DNA of 64,000 nt from Epiperipatus broadwayi (Eukaryota; Onychophora; Udeonychophora; Euonychophora; Peripatidae): positions 493,501-557,500 of the forward strand of contig JAQFVV010012669.1 of assembly GCA_028023455.1 (NCBI GenBank), given 5' to 3'. The notes beneath the pieces were generated by a model. The model was not told the origin of the DNA, made no database searches, and saw only the letters and a program-made list of their open reading frames with translations. This document shows, piece after piece, positions 1-13,134 of this stretch. Each line of letters starts with the position of its first letter. The stretch's first letter is position 1. A program made the position numbers and the translations under genes.

Positions 1-1110
1 TTTATAGGTCTGTCATTTTATGACTGCCCTAAACAACCCAGGGCTCTATGAACTTTCATGTCATATAGTATAGAGCGGACGACAATAAATAAGCCAGAGT
101 TTTCCTAAGAAATATGAACATTAGAAATGATACTTGTAGTCATGGACTATGAACACCAATCTCTGCTATTCTAATCCAGCACTAAATCTTTATATTATAT
201 ATTATATTGAGGACAACAATAAATAAATTATTGAATGGTTTATTGTTCAGTAAACAATGGCATCATTTTTTTAAACTGTGTTTTTAATTCAAAAATTATT
301 TCTAGCCATGCTTACATGAGTCGAAGATATGTCACTATGAGAAAATGTTAGCAGAATAAAACTTCTGAAAATAGGAGTTATGCAACATTGAACAAATAGC
401 TAGAATAAGTAAATGCATAATTTTGCCATTTTTATGAGGAAAAAAAATTATATAAAATTAATGTAATTATTAAATAGAATTAATGCCTCCTTGCATACAT
501 GTATAGCATTATCATTAATATACAAAACGTGTTTTGATAATACGTTTATATATTCACAGGCTTATAAACACATAGTATCATGATATATACATAAAGATTA
601 TCATAAAAATATATTCATTAATTGCCTCGACAGAAAGTTGTAGTACTGTTAGAAATATAAAGTTTAAACAGTAAGCTTTTATTTCATTTTTATTAATGGT
701 AACTAATTTTCTTAATTAGTATGGATATAAAAAGGACAAATAGAATGCATAAAAAATATCTTCCCACGTAGTTTTTAATGAATTGTATTCACATAAAGAC
801 TTTCCTAAACTTAGAAAGAAACATTTCTTTACTGCAAAATTTTAGCCCACATTCAAAATTTTGATGGAAATAAAAATTAGATTTTTTTTTAAATAACCAA
901 ATGACTTTATCGAGACAAAAATATATACGTATTAATCATTTCCTAATAACTGCCACCCACACACCCATCCATAAATAAATGTTAACTATAAGATAAAAAG
1001 CATCACCGAGCAGTAGGGACTTCATTGTAATTTGTGCAATGTTTTGCAAAAGAGAGTAGGAAGACAACAAATATTTCTTTTATATATGTCTCATTTATAA
1101 TTTTACTAAT
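1..1110. other. AT-rich non-coding stretch
   Basis: No coding frame, RNA gene or inverted repeat is recognisable. The open frame on the minus strand at 1003-1194 is explained by the MITE half copy beside it. Confidence 0.5.
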
Positions 1111-1203
1111 TAAGTAATATTTACTGAGGCTGTAATCTCGAAAATATGCGTGTAAAATGAGATAGTAGGGACCTCTACAGGTGTTTAACCACAAGCTTAC
1201 GCT
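1111..1203 (+). repeat. Half copy (one arm) of the MITE seen complete at 55181-55492
   Basis: The segment runs from TAAGTAATATTTACTGAGGC to ACCACAAGCTTACGCTAA and matches one terminal inverted repeat arm of the element at 55181-55492, including GGACCTCTACAGGT. No second arm follows within 400 bp, so this is a truncated or single-arm copy. It shows that the 55-kb element is a dispersed family. Confidence 0.75.
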
Positions 1204-1870
1204 AATTGCATATTTTGTAAACTATATTTTCATCCTGCTCCCGGCGCAGTTAGTTAATTAATTTTGCACGATGATTCTGGGGAGAAATCGCCGAAAGTTA
1301 ACTCAATGCTATTAAATGAGAATACTGTATATCTATACGATTATACCTTTCCATCGTGGCTTGACTCTCAGCTCAAGTTTTTTCTGAATAATAAAATTTA
1401 ATTTAATTTTATTATTTTCGTAATGTAATTATAGTTTTTTAAAAATAGATATTTTAATTAAAAGTAAATAATTATTACATCTATAAAAGGAATTTTGCTA
1501 TTAACAGAAAGGAAACTCTTTCGATTCTTCTTTGACATTTTAAAAGAAATGAAAAGAGCAAATTCTTAACATCATCTTGTTAATGCCCTATAAAAGTATG
1601 TCCATCAAAGTTCTTTGTAATTTCTGATGTTCAGCCATCATGTGGTCTCCCAAGCGCTTAGAACTATCTTGTTACTGCAGCTACTATAACTGTGGTGTTA
1701 TTTACTTCATAAACAAAACACGGATAAACTGTTGAACAATATGCAATAACTAATTTGAGAGACTACAGTTTTTTCAGATGCCTGATAATTCTTAATTGAA
1801 ACATTGATTGGATTTATTTGAAGGCAGAATGAACATTTGCATGCATTTGAGAATGTTGATTCTCTTCTAT
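1204..1870. other. AT-rich non-coding stretch
   Basis: No gene is recognisable. A small GC-richer island at about 1233-1300 (CCCGGCGCAG, then GGGGAGAAATCGCCG) stands out but matches nothing I know. Confidence 0.4.
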
Positions 1871-1874
1871 GTTT

Positions 1875-3800
1875 ATAATTATAAAAATGAAAATAAATTA
1901 TGGCCCTTATTCCCAGTATGTTAGTCACAGTAATAGTTGGTGTCTAAAGATAGAGGGTGCTATAAACTTGGATTGTGATTTGATAATGACCTTTTATTTA
2001 ATGATCTACAATTATAAATCACTTTCAAATAAAGAAAGATTGCACAAATTAAAAGAACTAATATTAAATGGGATGTGTTGGACTTGGGGAAGTTAAAAGA
2101 AAAGAGAAAAGACAACAACACACACTTTACTGTAAAGGCATACAAATATTGGAAGCATAAATAGAGTGGAATTCATTATAAATAGTTGAAGAACAATATC
2201 ATGGAGATTGATGATGTATCAAATACAGTGGCAGGATTAATTATTCATTTTAATAGAAGATGTCCAATGCAGATAATTAAGATTTATGCCTTAACAAGTT
2301 CTCATTGTAAAAAAAAGTAAAGGAACTTATTTAGAAATGTAAAATGATTTTGATCAGAACAAACAACATTTAAAAATTGTCATGGAAAATTTTAATATCA
2401 GAATAGCCCAAAGTAATTTTGTGCAATAGTAAAATAGCAGATTTGAAGCTACATAGTCATGAATCATGGCTCAGCATTGTTATTTCCAATGCTCAAACAA
2501 AAACTTCCAAGAAATAAACCATTTTATTAAATTAAAGACAATACTAATACCATTTTATACTTGGGAAAACATTTAAAATATTATATACAACTTTAATGCA
2601 TTTTTAGTGCTGAGTATTCCTTTTAAAATCAATCATTATTTTAAAACCACCATTAATTCTGGAATTGTAAAATTATTTAAAAATGTAATTTATGTGAGTA
2701 CTATGAAAACAAAAATAAGGCAGGACATAGATTGTAAAATTTGCATTTAAAAAAATTTATATTATGGATTCTTTTTTTTTAGAATTATGTTACGTGTAAA
2801 TGGATATGGAAACACCCAAAATTAAGACGCAATAGAAGTGGATTATATTTTGACTAATAAAAGCTGTAATACATTTAAAACATTCAATACAAGTCAGTGG
2901 TAATCAATTAATAAAATATCACATATGCATTAAAGCAAGGCTGAAAATACAAAAACTATTGAACAAAAACCAAAAATAGGTGATATCCTTAAGTTTCAGA
3001 AACACTACTATGAATTTAAATTTGAACTTGCAAATTGTTTTAACTGTAAACAAAAATACTAAGCAGGTAACTGATTTTCTAGTAAGAATTGTTATATAGG
3101 TAGCTGATACAAAAAACCAACAATTCAATAATTTTTTTTACTGAAACAAAGCATTATATTAAAAAAAAAATGTAATATTAAAATATTTTTAAAATGGCCT
3201 CTTAGAAAAATTGAATATATAAAATTCTGTAAAATAATATAACAAATAGACAAAGATGGTATAAAAATGTAATACAATTATGAAGTGACAGACTATAGAA
3301 GACAACCAGTCTTGAATTTGTTAAACAAGATTTTGTAATTAGTGAGAAAGTTCTTTTGTCTGTAAGAAGAAATATAGTATTATTACAAAATAAATAAATA
3401 ACATTATATAATGGGTGAAAAATATTCTACAAAATACTACATAGTAATTAAAAACCAGAAACAAAGTAATCCCTATGATTATGGAAACTTTTAAAATGCC
3501 AAGTATTTTGAATTAAATGTATGAAGAATGGAATGATGAAATTGGTATAAATAGTTTTTTAAAAAGTCACTGAAGAAATAAAGAAATTGTTGGCAAAGCT
3601 ACATATCAAATGTCTAAATAATAATGATTTACCAGATGATTAGAAGAATTGGAAAATATAATGATATTTCGGAAAAGCAATGCAAAAGACCTTAGAAGTT
3701 AAAAACCTATCAGTTATCTATTAGTTTCTGTATATGATATTACTATCTTCACTACAACACTAGTGACAACATCTCAAAAGTTTTTCATATGCTTATGGAA
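1875..3800 (+). mobile_element. Decayed RTE-type LINE, copy 1 (5' end, endonuclease, start of RT)
   Basis: This is an older copy of the LINE at 39425-42330. Both begin with the same leader (AAATAAATTATGGCCC in one, AAATAAATCATGGCCC in the other) followed by TTATTCCCAG. Translated pieces align: MTFYL then KSLSNKERLHKLKEL here against MTFYLSTCNCRSLSSEGRLR in copy 2. Near 2840 VDYILTNKSCNTFKTF recalls the end of an AP-endonuclease (EEP) domain, and near 3690 the broken phrase KPISYLLVSVYD recalls the RT block YRPISLLSVLYK. Many stops and frameshifts separate the pieces. It is dead, and more diverged than copy 2. The 3' boundary is uncertain. Confidence 0.7.
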
Positions 3801-5500
3801 GCTGTTCCTATTATCATATTCCAATTCTAGAATTGATCAATAATTTGTCACTAAATGGTGTAGTCTTATAAAATCCCTATTACCAAATTGTTGTGTGGTT
3901 CTTGTGTTCCTCAATGAAAACTCGGATTCAAAAATTAAAAATTAAAAAAAAAAAAGAAAACATAAAATTTTGACATAAGCCAATTTATTTGCAGAGATAT
4001 AGATCTGACAATATGTCAGTTTCTCTATATTTTAGGGGCCTAAGCTTTAAACCAATGGTAAGTCATTCACACTCATTGTTTAGGAAGATCCATAATAACA
4101 ACAATATCACATGAACTTCTTACATATTTATAATCTTCTAAGAGCAGTTTTACTGCAGAGTCATCTATTACATGCTTGAGAAATCAATGGATGCTAAATG
4201 ACATAGAAACAAAATATCTCCATTCAGTTCATAAAATAACCAATAAATGAATAAACTTGCCAATCAATAAATGTTTTAAATATTACATATATGTGTGTGA
4301 ATATATTTGGAATTCATCTGTGTGTATATTAACTAGTTGTCAATATTAAAATTATATTAATATTTTAACTGGATCCCATCAGTCACCCTTTGGATAGTAA
4401 AGACATTTCTAAAATTAGTTCATTACATAACAGAATTCCAAGATAATAAAAAAAATAGTGTGAAAAAAAAAACAATTTACAAATGTTAGAAATTATATTT
4501 GCAAATAGACTTTTATAACGTTTAAAGTGTCCTGATAAATATTAAATCATTCCTATTGGTGAAAATTCTTCAGTTTTCTAAGAGATTTCAATGAAAGATG
4601 TCAACTACTTCCTCATTGTTCAAAAATAGCCTATAAAAGTTGATAATATAGATGCAACTTTATAAACCCAACATGCTTAAATTTTGAACCATTCCAGATT
4701 AACAATTTTGCTAGATTAAAAATAATCCAACAATACATTCATTCCTTCCTCAATTATAATTTTTTCATGTCATTTACAAGACTCTTAGACTTCATTGTTA
4801 AACTGTATAAAAGAATCACTTAGTGTACACCGACAACTTATTGAAGAATTTTAAAAAATCTTACAAATCAACATGTGACACAATGAAAGAATATCTAGCT
4901 ACCAAAAAAAGAAAATCTTTGTTAAAAAATCACACACCTGGTTAAGGCAATATATTCAATGGCAAAAGATCAATCACCTATATCAAGAATCTTCATGGAT
5001 TCAGAAATGGGAATATTATTGTCAAGAGTGATAATATGCTTACTTTGTTCTACAAATAATTTAAAAATACATAACAAAAAGCAGTATTTAAATGCTTTTA
5101 TAATTATATCATATCTATATAGTATTCATACTGAAGACATGCCTGAATCTTGTCATGCAGAAGCATCAGGCATCAAAGTTTTTATTTTCACATCTAAATT
5201 AGTTCACCATTTCATATCTTATGTATATAGGTAATTTTCTATCAAAACAAATATATAAAATTTAGTATTTATATCCAATAACAATTGTCCCTTTCATGAA
5301 AAAACATATCACCATTGACAATCCCAAAATTAAGGTTTATACCTATGATTTTTAAATCAAATTGTTTGAAAAAATATTAAAAAACCAAAATGGAATTACA
5401 CTTTTTACTGTTTTTGTACAAGTGACAATTTGCTAAAAAGGATTCAATAAAAGGACAAGTAGCATTTTTATTCGAGACAACCATTATTACTGTGCAAAAT
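3801..5500. other. AT-rich non-coding stretch with unassigned repeats
   Basis: An A-rich tail at 3936-3960 could mark the end of a retrotransposed copy. The 91-codon open frame at 4959-5234 shows no recognisable domain and lies among decayed repeats, so I do not call it a gene. Confidence 0.4.
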
Positions 5501-5520
5501 GCAAATAATAATATATTTTA

Positions 5521-5640
5521 ATGGCTATCCATATTGATATAAAAGCAGTTTTTGACTCAGTACTAATTGATGGCTTTATACAAACAATGAAAAAAACTGT
5601 AACATCTAAATCTGTTATATACAGATTTATTAATTGCTCA
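5521..5640 (+). pseudogene. Possible LINE reverse transcriptase fragment
   Basis: The frame reads MAIHIDIKAVFDSV, which resembles RT motif A of non-LTR elements (hydrophobic residues, Asp, then KAxFDSV). It ends where the gypsy LTR begins at about 5638, so the gypsy element may have inserted into an older LINE. The fragment is about 40 codons with no further RT blocks, so the call is tentative. Confidence 0.35.
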
Positions 5641-5733
5641 CCAGACAGCATAAAATTTGAATTTCTCCCCTGGTAAAAATTAAAACTTTTATGTTAAATT
5701 TTAGTATTTAATATCATCCTATAACAAATGATT

Positions 5734-5783
5734 AAATTATTAAAAACATATATATATATATATATATATATATGTTTTTAATA

Positions 5784-5822
<39 letters not shown>
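5734..5822. repeat. (AT)n inside the gypsy 3' LTR with a palindromic frame
   Basis: AAATTATTAAAAACATAT, an AT run, then ATGTTTTTAATAATTT form a near-perfect palindrome around the first AT tract; a second AT tract follows to 5822. The right-hand LTR lacks the long run, so it expanded after insertion. Confidence 0.8.
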
Positions 5823-5827
<5 letters not shown>

Positions 5828-6844
5828 CAATCAAATACATAAAGAAACCAAAGACATACAGAAATGATAATAAAGATCTATATGACCTGTTAAGTCCTTA
5901 GACTTGCTTTTATGCATTCAGAGGCAAGTTCTCCACAATAGAAGCTTAAGGTATGTATAGTGATATGCAGTACCAAGAGTAAAAATCCATCCACACACAT
6001 GAAGGTTCTCCACAAGAGTGAATTTTTTTTACCACGTGACTGGCATAGATTAATGGTCCAATTTCTTCTTTTCTGATTGGCTCCTATTTCCAATCCTGCT
6101 GTTAATAATTCATTTATTGATGATACATCCTTGACCAGAGAAGTTCACTTCTAATTAGTTCTGTTGAAATTATTTTTAGATTATTGAGTGGTTATGACTG
6201 AATCCAGAATTCACAATCACTTAATTATTATCATTATCAATATATAGTATAAAAGAATTTCATAATATCTCTAAAAATTTTAATTAATTATTATTTCACT
6301 CTATTTAGAAAATAATCTTTTCTGACTTCATTTTACTTTTATTTATTATTTAAATTTACCAATCTTTAAAAAAGCTAGATTTTAATTTAACGATGTTATA
6401 TCTTTATATATGCATATACATCATCATTTTAATTAACCATTTCATGTGTAGGTATTTGAACATATAACCATATACATAATACACTTCCCCAAAGTTCTGA
6501 GATTTATGTTTTCTCTGGACTTAATATGAAATCATGAAGGTACTTCAGAATATTTTGTTCCTTTCTAATTTGTTCAGATGGATTTATCTCAACTTCACTT
6601 ATTTCTTCCTCTACTATACATAATTAGTCTTTGTCAATCTGGATAAACTCAGTTTCTTGTTTACTATCACCATTTAGTACTTTATTGTTGGTATCAGTTT
6701 TCTTAAATAAATCAAGTATTTCATTCTCACTTCTATCTTTACACAGTTGATTGATGTGTTTGCATAATATATTTACTCTCACTAGTATGCATAGTCACCA
6801 CCTGCTTTGATAAGTGACATATAATTACAATCTGTGACCAGAAT

Positions 6845-9345
6845 TTATTCAGATTATTTTTTTTACCCACACTCTTTCATCAGGTGCAAACTTATAGATA
6901 CTACCAGTCTGTTCCTTATGATCTTCTGTAGGTACAATGTTTGTTAATTTAGTATGCCGATTCCCACCTAAATATACTTCAGCAAGTGATTTTTCAGATT
7001 TAGCAGCTGAGGTCAAATGCTGATAATGCAGTGTAGTAAGGACTGCTTCCAAGATTTTGAATGACCTTTTTGGTTAATCCATTAGATTGAGAGTGGTAAA
7101 AGAGCATGAGCAAGTGTTTTTATCCCCCATTCTTGCATAACCTCCTCAAACTTCTCTGACTTTCAGGAAGATCATGGTATGAAAAAATTTCATGTAATTT
7201 ATCAAGTGTCTCATCCAAACTAGGGTTATTTAATTATATTATATTTGGACCAATCTGAATATGCATCAACCACTATGAGAAAATTAATTGGGTCATAATG
7301 AATGATGTGAATACATTGCAATGGCCTCTCCACTTTTGGCCATGCTTCAAATGTTGACAATGGTGCTTTAGCACATGATTGACAGTTACCACATTTTAAA
7401 ATATAATTTGCAATATCACTGTTAATGTGTGGCACCAGCGATGCCTGAATAAGCTTCATGCAATAACTTCAAAATTTAATTTCTATCCATTACTGGGATT
7501 AACACACAATCACCCATTAGAATGTATTCCTTGCAGACAGATAAGTTCTCATGAGCATTCCAAAGTGCTTTATGGAGGAAAGTTGAATGATGACTCAGCC
7601 AATCAGTATGATTTTTATTTATATTCCATTGATAACCATTGTCTTCATTTGCCCATATGGCTACTATTTTGCTATTAAGGGTTTGACTCTTCAGCCTATC
7701 AATATATTTTATTTCAAATTTTTTTGATAGTTCTCCATCTGATCAGGCATACAAGATAGAGTGTTAGCATATTGTCATAACCTGCCAGAATATTAACCCA
7801 TCTTATCATGCAAGAGCTAAGATGTTTGGAATCTGTTTGTTTCCTAAAATTCCAAGTGAGGGTTGATCAGTTATTATAGTAAATCTATGTCTGTACAAGT
7901 ATTGATAAAAAAAAATTTTTTTTTCCTATGTCATAGCATCGGCTGATAAAAATTTTAAACCCCAAATAGCATAGCGAGAGCTTTCTTGTACAGCCATCAG
8001 AATTTTTTCTCCACTTTGGACAAGGTGCATAAAGCATAGGCAATGGATCATTCACCTCACTGTGTGGGATTACATAATACTGCTCTGACTCCAAATTCAG
8101 ATGCATCAGTTATGAATAACTTCCAAATTGCTATTATAATGAACAAGCAATTTTTTTTAAAATTAGTAGTGACTTTGTAGACAAAAATATGCACTTGCTC
8201 AATTCCCATATCCACTTCTGCTTTTTTTTATTAACATTTGGCTACAAGGGCTTGTAAATCAAAAAAATTTTGAAATAATTTAAGAGTCTTAGAAAATCTT
8301 GTAATTGCTTAATGTTACTAGGTCTTGGGGCTTCTGCTATGGCTTTAGTCTTTTCTGGAGCAGGAGAGATGCCATTTTTTAAACTAAAAATTTACATTTC
8401 ATAAGTCTTCCAGATAAATTTTTGGATGTTAAGATTTGCCCCAAATACCATAAATAGACGAATTCTAAATTCATTTTCTGTGTTAGTGATAACCAAAATA
8501 TCAAAAAATAAAATGACACACTCATCTCCATTAAGAGAGATTTAATTTTTGACTGAAAGCTGTTGGGAACAGAAGTTATCCCAAATAGAGATTTGTTGCA
8601 TTTAAATAATCTTATATGCATGGTTAAGGTCAATATTCCTGTGGCTTTCTCAGGCTGGTGGAAAGCAGCATTTAAACCTATTTTTTGAAAACATTTGATT
8701 TCTACAGAGACCCTATTATTTCTCTAACATTGGGAACAGGTTATACATTTTTACTAATAGTTTTGGTTACCAATATCTGATAGTCACCACACAAACAAAT
8801 TTGTCTGTTGGGTTTAGTAATAATTACTAATGGTATATCCCAATCAGATTTTTCCATGGGTTTTAACACACTTATCTTAACTATTTTGTTAATTTCCTTC
8901 TCTACTCTGTCTTTCTGAGCAAATGGATTCTTACATGGTTTGCAAATTATGAGTATCGCCTCAGGGAGTACCTCCAATGAAACAGGGTTTGTTTTAATTT
9001 TACCCAGTTATCCATTAAATAACTTAGAAAATTTGTCTCTCATTTCCATTTCTCTTTTAATCTTTTTTTTATCAACATGAGTTTTATGCCAATTTTTTGA
9101 ACCAGTTGCATCAGATTAGTGAATTAATTGGAGTATAAAGGAAGTATAAAGATGACCCACTATTCTACTCACAAGGACTTTACCCACTCTTTCAATTTTA
9201 ATCACATTTCCATTTATGTCCAGGGCTTTTAGTTCAGTTTTCTCTATTGCTGGGATTTTTTGCACAATTTTGTATTACAGACAACCATTCTTGGACTAAA
9301 AGTAGGAATATGCTGCTCCCACTGTTGACCTCCATAGATATAGGC
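6845..9345 (-). pseudogene. pol: gypsy pol remnant: protease, RT, RNase H, integrase
   Basis: Domains in order on the minus strand. Protease scrap at about 9300-9340 (MEVNSGSSIF, where the active-site DTG/DSG reads NSG). RT N-terminus at 8977-8741 (NPFAQKDRVEKEINKI, then PNRQICLCGDYQ), with more RT at 8633-8379. RNase H near 8110-7890 (ASEFGVRAVL, then GCTRKLSLCYLGF, in different frames). Integrase at 7459-7226: zinc-finger-like CGNCQSCAKAP and the core start IHYDPINFLIVVDAYSDWS. Integrase C-terminal part at 7052-6849 (SLAEVYLGGNRHTKL, then APDERVWVKKI). The order and the PLQCIHI...VVDAYSDW wording fit the K02A2.6-like Ty3/gypsy group. Stops and frameshifts are frequent and the protease Asp is replaced, so the protein is dead. 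Confidence 0.8.
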
Positions 9346-9479
9346 TCGTCACACAATTTTAATTTTAGCATTATTTTTATCTCCTTTAAATGTCGACATA
9401 TTTTTAATATTGACTAATTGATTTCCCTGACTATTATATTTACACTTACAACTATCTCTGTATTTACCAGGTTATTTTT

Positions 9480-10160
9480 TTTTAAATTTTACACATCATT
9501 TCGATATGATCTTTTTTCTTACAATGTTCCTTCTTGAGAAAATAGTTGCTGGCTTTATGGGTATTTTTCCCACAACAAAAACAAATTAATAAATTTTTAC
9601 TACAACCATTATTGTTTTGAATTTAGTTGATTCTTTCTTGCTTGGCTTATGCATTTTGTAAATGTCAGTTTGTACATTACCATTTCTTTAAACTCAGTGA
9701 ACTTACAAAATTTCTCGGGAACTAGTTCGTAAGCTATCCTCCATTTTATAGCTTCATCACAATTTATATCACTATTAGCTAATAGTTATTTGCCAGTTCA
9801 TGGAGAATGATATCATAATCTTTTACTTTTTCATTTTTACCCTGATAGTGATTATGAAAATGAAGTCTAGCAATATGCCTAGAGAGATGGGGATTAAAAT
9901 ACTATAATAATTAATCCTTAATTTAATCGTATGAAAAATCTTTAGGAATATCAGGTTTAGAGAGCCTGTTTGCTAACTCAATTACTCATTTACCAGAAAA
10001 ACATAATAGTATTGCTATTTTAATCTCCTCATCTTCAAACTTGTTTATGAAGAAATATTTTTTTACATGTTCCATGTACAGCAGCCATCTACTTGCTTCA
10101 CTGATGTCAAACTCTCTGATTGATGATTGCATGCTAGCAGATCATTCTACACCTCTAATC
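9480..10160 (-). pseudogene. gag: gypsy gag remnant with zinc knuckle
   Basis: In gypsy elements gag makes the structural and nucleic-acid-binding protein of the particle. Conceptual translation gives the capsid-like phrase RHIARLHFHNHYQGKNEKV followed by KDYDIILHELANNY, typical of the retrotransposon gag domain. A Cys/His zinc-knuckle region follows at about 9515-9600 (broken CFCCGKNTHKASN, then HCKKKDHIEMMC), the arrangement seen in K02A2.6/Mag-like gypsy elements. At least one frameshift lies near 9780 and stops interrupt the rest, so it cannot be expressed intact. It sits directly upstream of the protease/RT region on the minus strand. Confidence 0.65.
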
Positions 10161-10408
10161 TAACCACTAAAACTCTAATTTGCTTCAAAATTCAAATCAC
10201 CAGACATATGAAGTTTGAATTTCTCCCCTCATAAAAACTACATACTTCTGCATTAAATTTTAGTTTTTAATATCACTCTATAACAATTGATTCCAAAATT
10301 AATAGCATATATATAAAACCAAATATATTAAATGAACCTGAAGGAGTATAGAAATGACAACAAAGATCTATACAACCTGTTCAGTCCCAAGACTTGCTTT
10401 TATATATT

Positions 10409-11836
10409 TGCCAACCTAGACACTATATGTGAAGTATGACACAAAGAAGAAAATTATCAAAAACATATTTTATTTGGAATTAATAATTATGCTATATTCA
10501 GTCATAGATTTAAAAATACACAACAATTTCACAATCCATTTAGTCATTGAATCTTTTTCAAAGAGTTAAATTGCAAAAATGGGAAGTGCCACATTCATGC
10601 TTTATGCCTTGTGGTACACAAGATTTATTTTCTTTTATAACAACAATTATATAAAGAATATTTAAAAACCAGTCAACACTTAGACAATCCTAATATCAAT
10701 AACAATTAACAATTTTCAAACTGATGTCAAGACAACCTCCTTTTTTAACAGTAAGGAAAGAATCCCTTCCTCATTAATGGTATAATATACTTACATAGAC
10801 CCTAAAGATTGCAATTTGACTACAGAGATTGAAATTATTGATACAAAGAAGTTTAAATAAACCACTTTAAATAGGTAACCTATTCTGAATGCAGACTAAT
10901 AATTAGTCAGTTATAACATTACAAACTGCAATTATAAATTTCGAATTCATCCAAAGTATTACTTAAAGTAGAAATATAAAATAATTGTTACACCAGACAT
11001 ATTATAGCTATAAGATCCTTATAAATCAGTGCTTCAAGTTATAATGATATGTATTAACTAGTTTCTTACTTAAATGTAAATATATATCAGAATATGGTTA
11101 TAGTGTATTTTCAATGTATAATTTTTTTTTTGATTTAACAAAAGGTTCTATTCATAATAATGTATAATTTGTTAAATATATGAATAGAGTGACCTTCCAT
11201 TAAACTGTAATATTACAAAAATTGTCAATAAAGTTACTTTCTTGAAAACTACTACAATTATTATTACTGTTAATAATAGTAATAGTACTAGTAACAACAA
11301 TAATAAGCTGGATATATTTCTGTACATAAAATATTATGTTATATTAGTATCCATATATTCCTTATGGTAAGTTAATTATTGTTCAATAAGAAATAGAAAA
11401 CTGGCCAGAAACTTTCTATCTTGTGTAAGATTCGGATAGACCTGCCCTGTATTGACTAATTAAAAACAATAAATATGACTGTTTGATTGTATTCAATTTC
11501 AATATTAAAAATTAAACAGTTTGTTTTTACAATATATATAAGCATTGAATTATCAATATGAATGCAGAGATGCAGATATTTCAAGTCTTTAGTTTTCATC
11601 TGACAGAATGAAATTTTCATATATATAGTGAGACAAGATAGTCTGGTAACAAATAATATTTCTGTAGTATAGTTTTCATTACACTATTCATTATTGGATA
11701 ATCTCTAGTTTAATGAATAATAAAAATAATTATAGTAATCCAGAACTTTTATCACTGTTGAGAAATCATGACAAGCCTTTACAAGATCATGAGATAAAAA
11801 GGATGTTTATAAATATTGGAAAATTGGATTGTTTAT
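10409..11836. other. AT-rich non-coding stretch
   Basis: I see no gene or recognisable repeat. Short tracts such as TAATAATAGTAATAGTAC near 11270 are simple-sequence drift. Confidence 0.4.
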
Positions 11837-11886
11837 ATATATATATATATTATATATATATATATATTGTTTATATATATATATAT
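11837..11886. repeat. (AT)n microsatellite, interrupted
   Basis: Three TATATA runs are separated by TTAT and TTGTT. The open frame at 11713-12006 runs through this tract and has no other support. Confidence 0.85.
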
Positions 11887-12234
11887 CTTATAGTGTTATA
11901 TTTTAAAAGTAGAATTTGTTGCAGTCTAGGATCATTATCCACAAACTGTTATAAGACATATAGGTATTTTTGTTATCTCCAGAAAGAGCAGTGTGAAATA
12001 GGATGACAGATAACATTATTCTCTACTTGGCTATTTTGTTCTACAGATTAATTATTATGAACATATTCATAAATACATTAAAAAACATTGGAAAATAGAT
12101 TTTTAAACTACAGTATTTTAATTTTTTATAGTCTTCAATTATTAGTTGTAAATTTCAAATTTTATTTTTAACTAAAAATTATTTTAAAATTAAACAATTA
12201 TAGATTTAAATATTTTTTTTAATATATAGGGTAT
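11887..12234. other. AT-rich non-coding stretch
   Basis: Nothing recognisable. Confidence 0.4.
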
Positions 12235-12400
12235 ATGAGCACAGACTTTCACACGACCCAACACTCTCCACTCTATCTAATAATACTGATAAATAATCAC
12301 CAATATATGTATTTCATGCTAAACCAGCAATCATCAGTTGGTCCACATTATCATCTCTACACATATATACCACATATATTACACATATATAGACACAGGT
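12235..12400 (-). repeat. SINE-like dispersed repeat, copy C (minus strand)
   Basis: The reverse complement reads TGGACCAACTGATGATTGCT, then GGTTTAGCATGAAATACATA, matching copies at 23094-23285 and 29773-29961. It ends with GTGAAAGTCTGTGCTCATAT, the counterpart of GAAAGTCTGAGTTCAAATCC in those copies. The 73-codon frame on the opposite strand is incidental. Confidence 0.7.
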
Positions 12401-13010
12401 ATATAATAAGCCTGTGCTTCAGTTATTATAATTTTTTAAGTAATTGTATTGATTAATTTTTATATTTTGTATTTTTAATATATAGATGAAGTTTCCCTAT
12501 TGATTTAATTTTGATTTCTCTATGTGTAGGTTTACATAATGTATAATTAATAATATTCCTTTTTCTGGCTGCTCATTGTATTACACAAAATGTTGTATTT
12601 GGATATTTCAAGTAAAATATTCATCACTATTAGACGTTTAATTAGTCAAAAGCACTGAGACAAAATAAATACAAATAATTTAATAAATCAAATATTTAAA
12701 ATATTAAAAAAAGTTTGAATGTTTTTTATTAAAATTATATTATTAATTTGAATTACTAATTATTTATTATTAAAATTCATTTATTATTTATTTATTTATT
12801 TAAGCAACACATGATATTTCTATATTCAAAATGTAATTTTTTTTTAGCAATTTTTAAATATTTGAATATTTATGTTTCTATGTTAATAGAAAATGTGTGA
12901 ACTTTGTAAAAATCATTATAATAGAAAATGTTTTAACATAAAATACTGCTTGCATAAAACAGATTTCAATCCCAATCAAAACATATATAAAAATAAGAGG
13001 GTATTGACAC
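12401..13010. other. AT-rich non-coding stretch
   Basis: Nothing recognisable; short TTAT runs at 12770-12800. Confidence 0.4.
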
Positions 13011-13134
13011 ATATGACAATCCATCCCGCTTGATGACATTGTTCCTCCAACAAAACATATCAATATAATGTTACCAGGCCATTACATTTTCTTTAATATT
13101 TTAATAAATAAACAATACACAGACCACTCTTTAA

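Larger units (their letters stand above)
5638..10408 (-). mobile_element. Degenerate Ty3/gypsy LTR retrotransposon (minus strand)
   Basis: The element reads leftward: gag, protease, RT, RNase H, integrase, then the 3' LTR. LTR-like repeats flank it: 5638 to at least 5915 on the left and 10199-10408 on the right, sharing for example TGAATTTCTCCCCT and GACTTGCTTTTAT. Both carry a TATA-like ATAAAAGCAAG on the minus strand. The right (5') LTR stops matching just upstream of that box, so its U3 appears lost, while the left LTR probably continues to about 6100 through CCAAT-like motifs. A tRNA 3'-end-like TTCAAATCACCA at about 10190-10201 fits a primer binding site. LTR divergence and broken frames mark an old insertion. 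Confidence 0.8.

Noticed and set aside
4959-5234. 91-codon open frame
   Set aside because: No domain, decayed repeats on both sides, and stops are only moderately frequent by chance in such a stretch.
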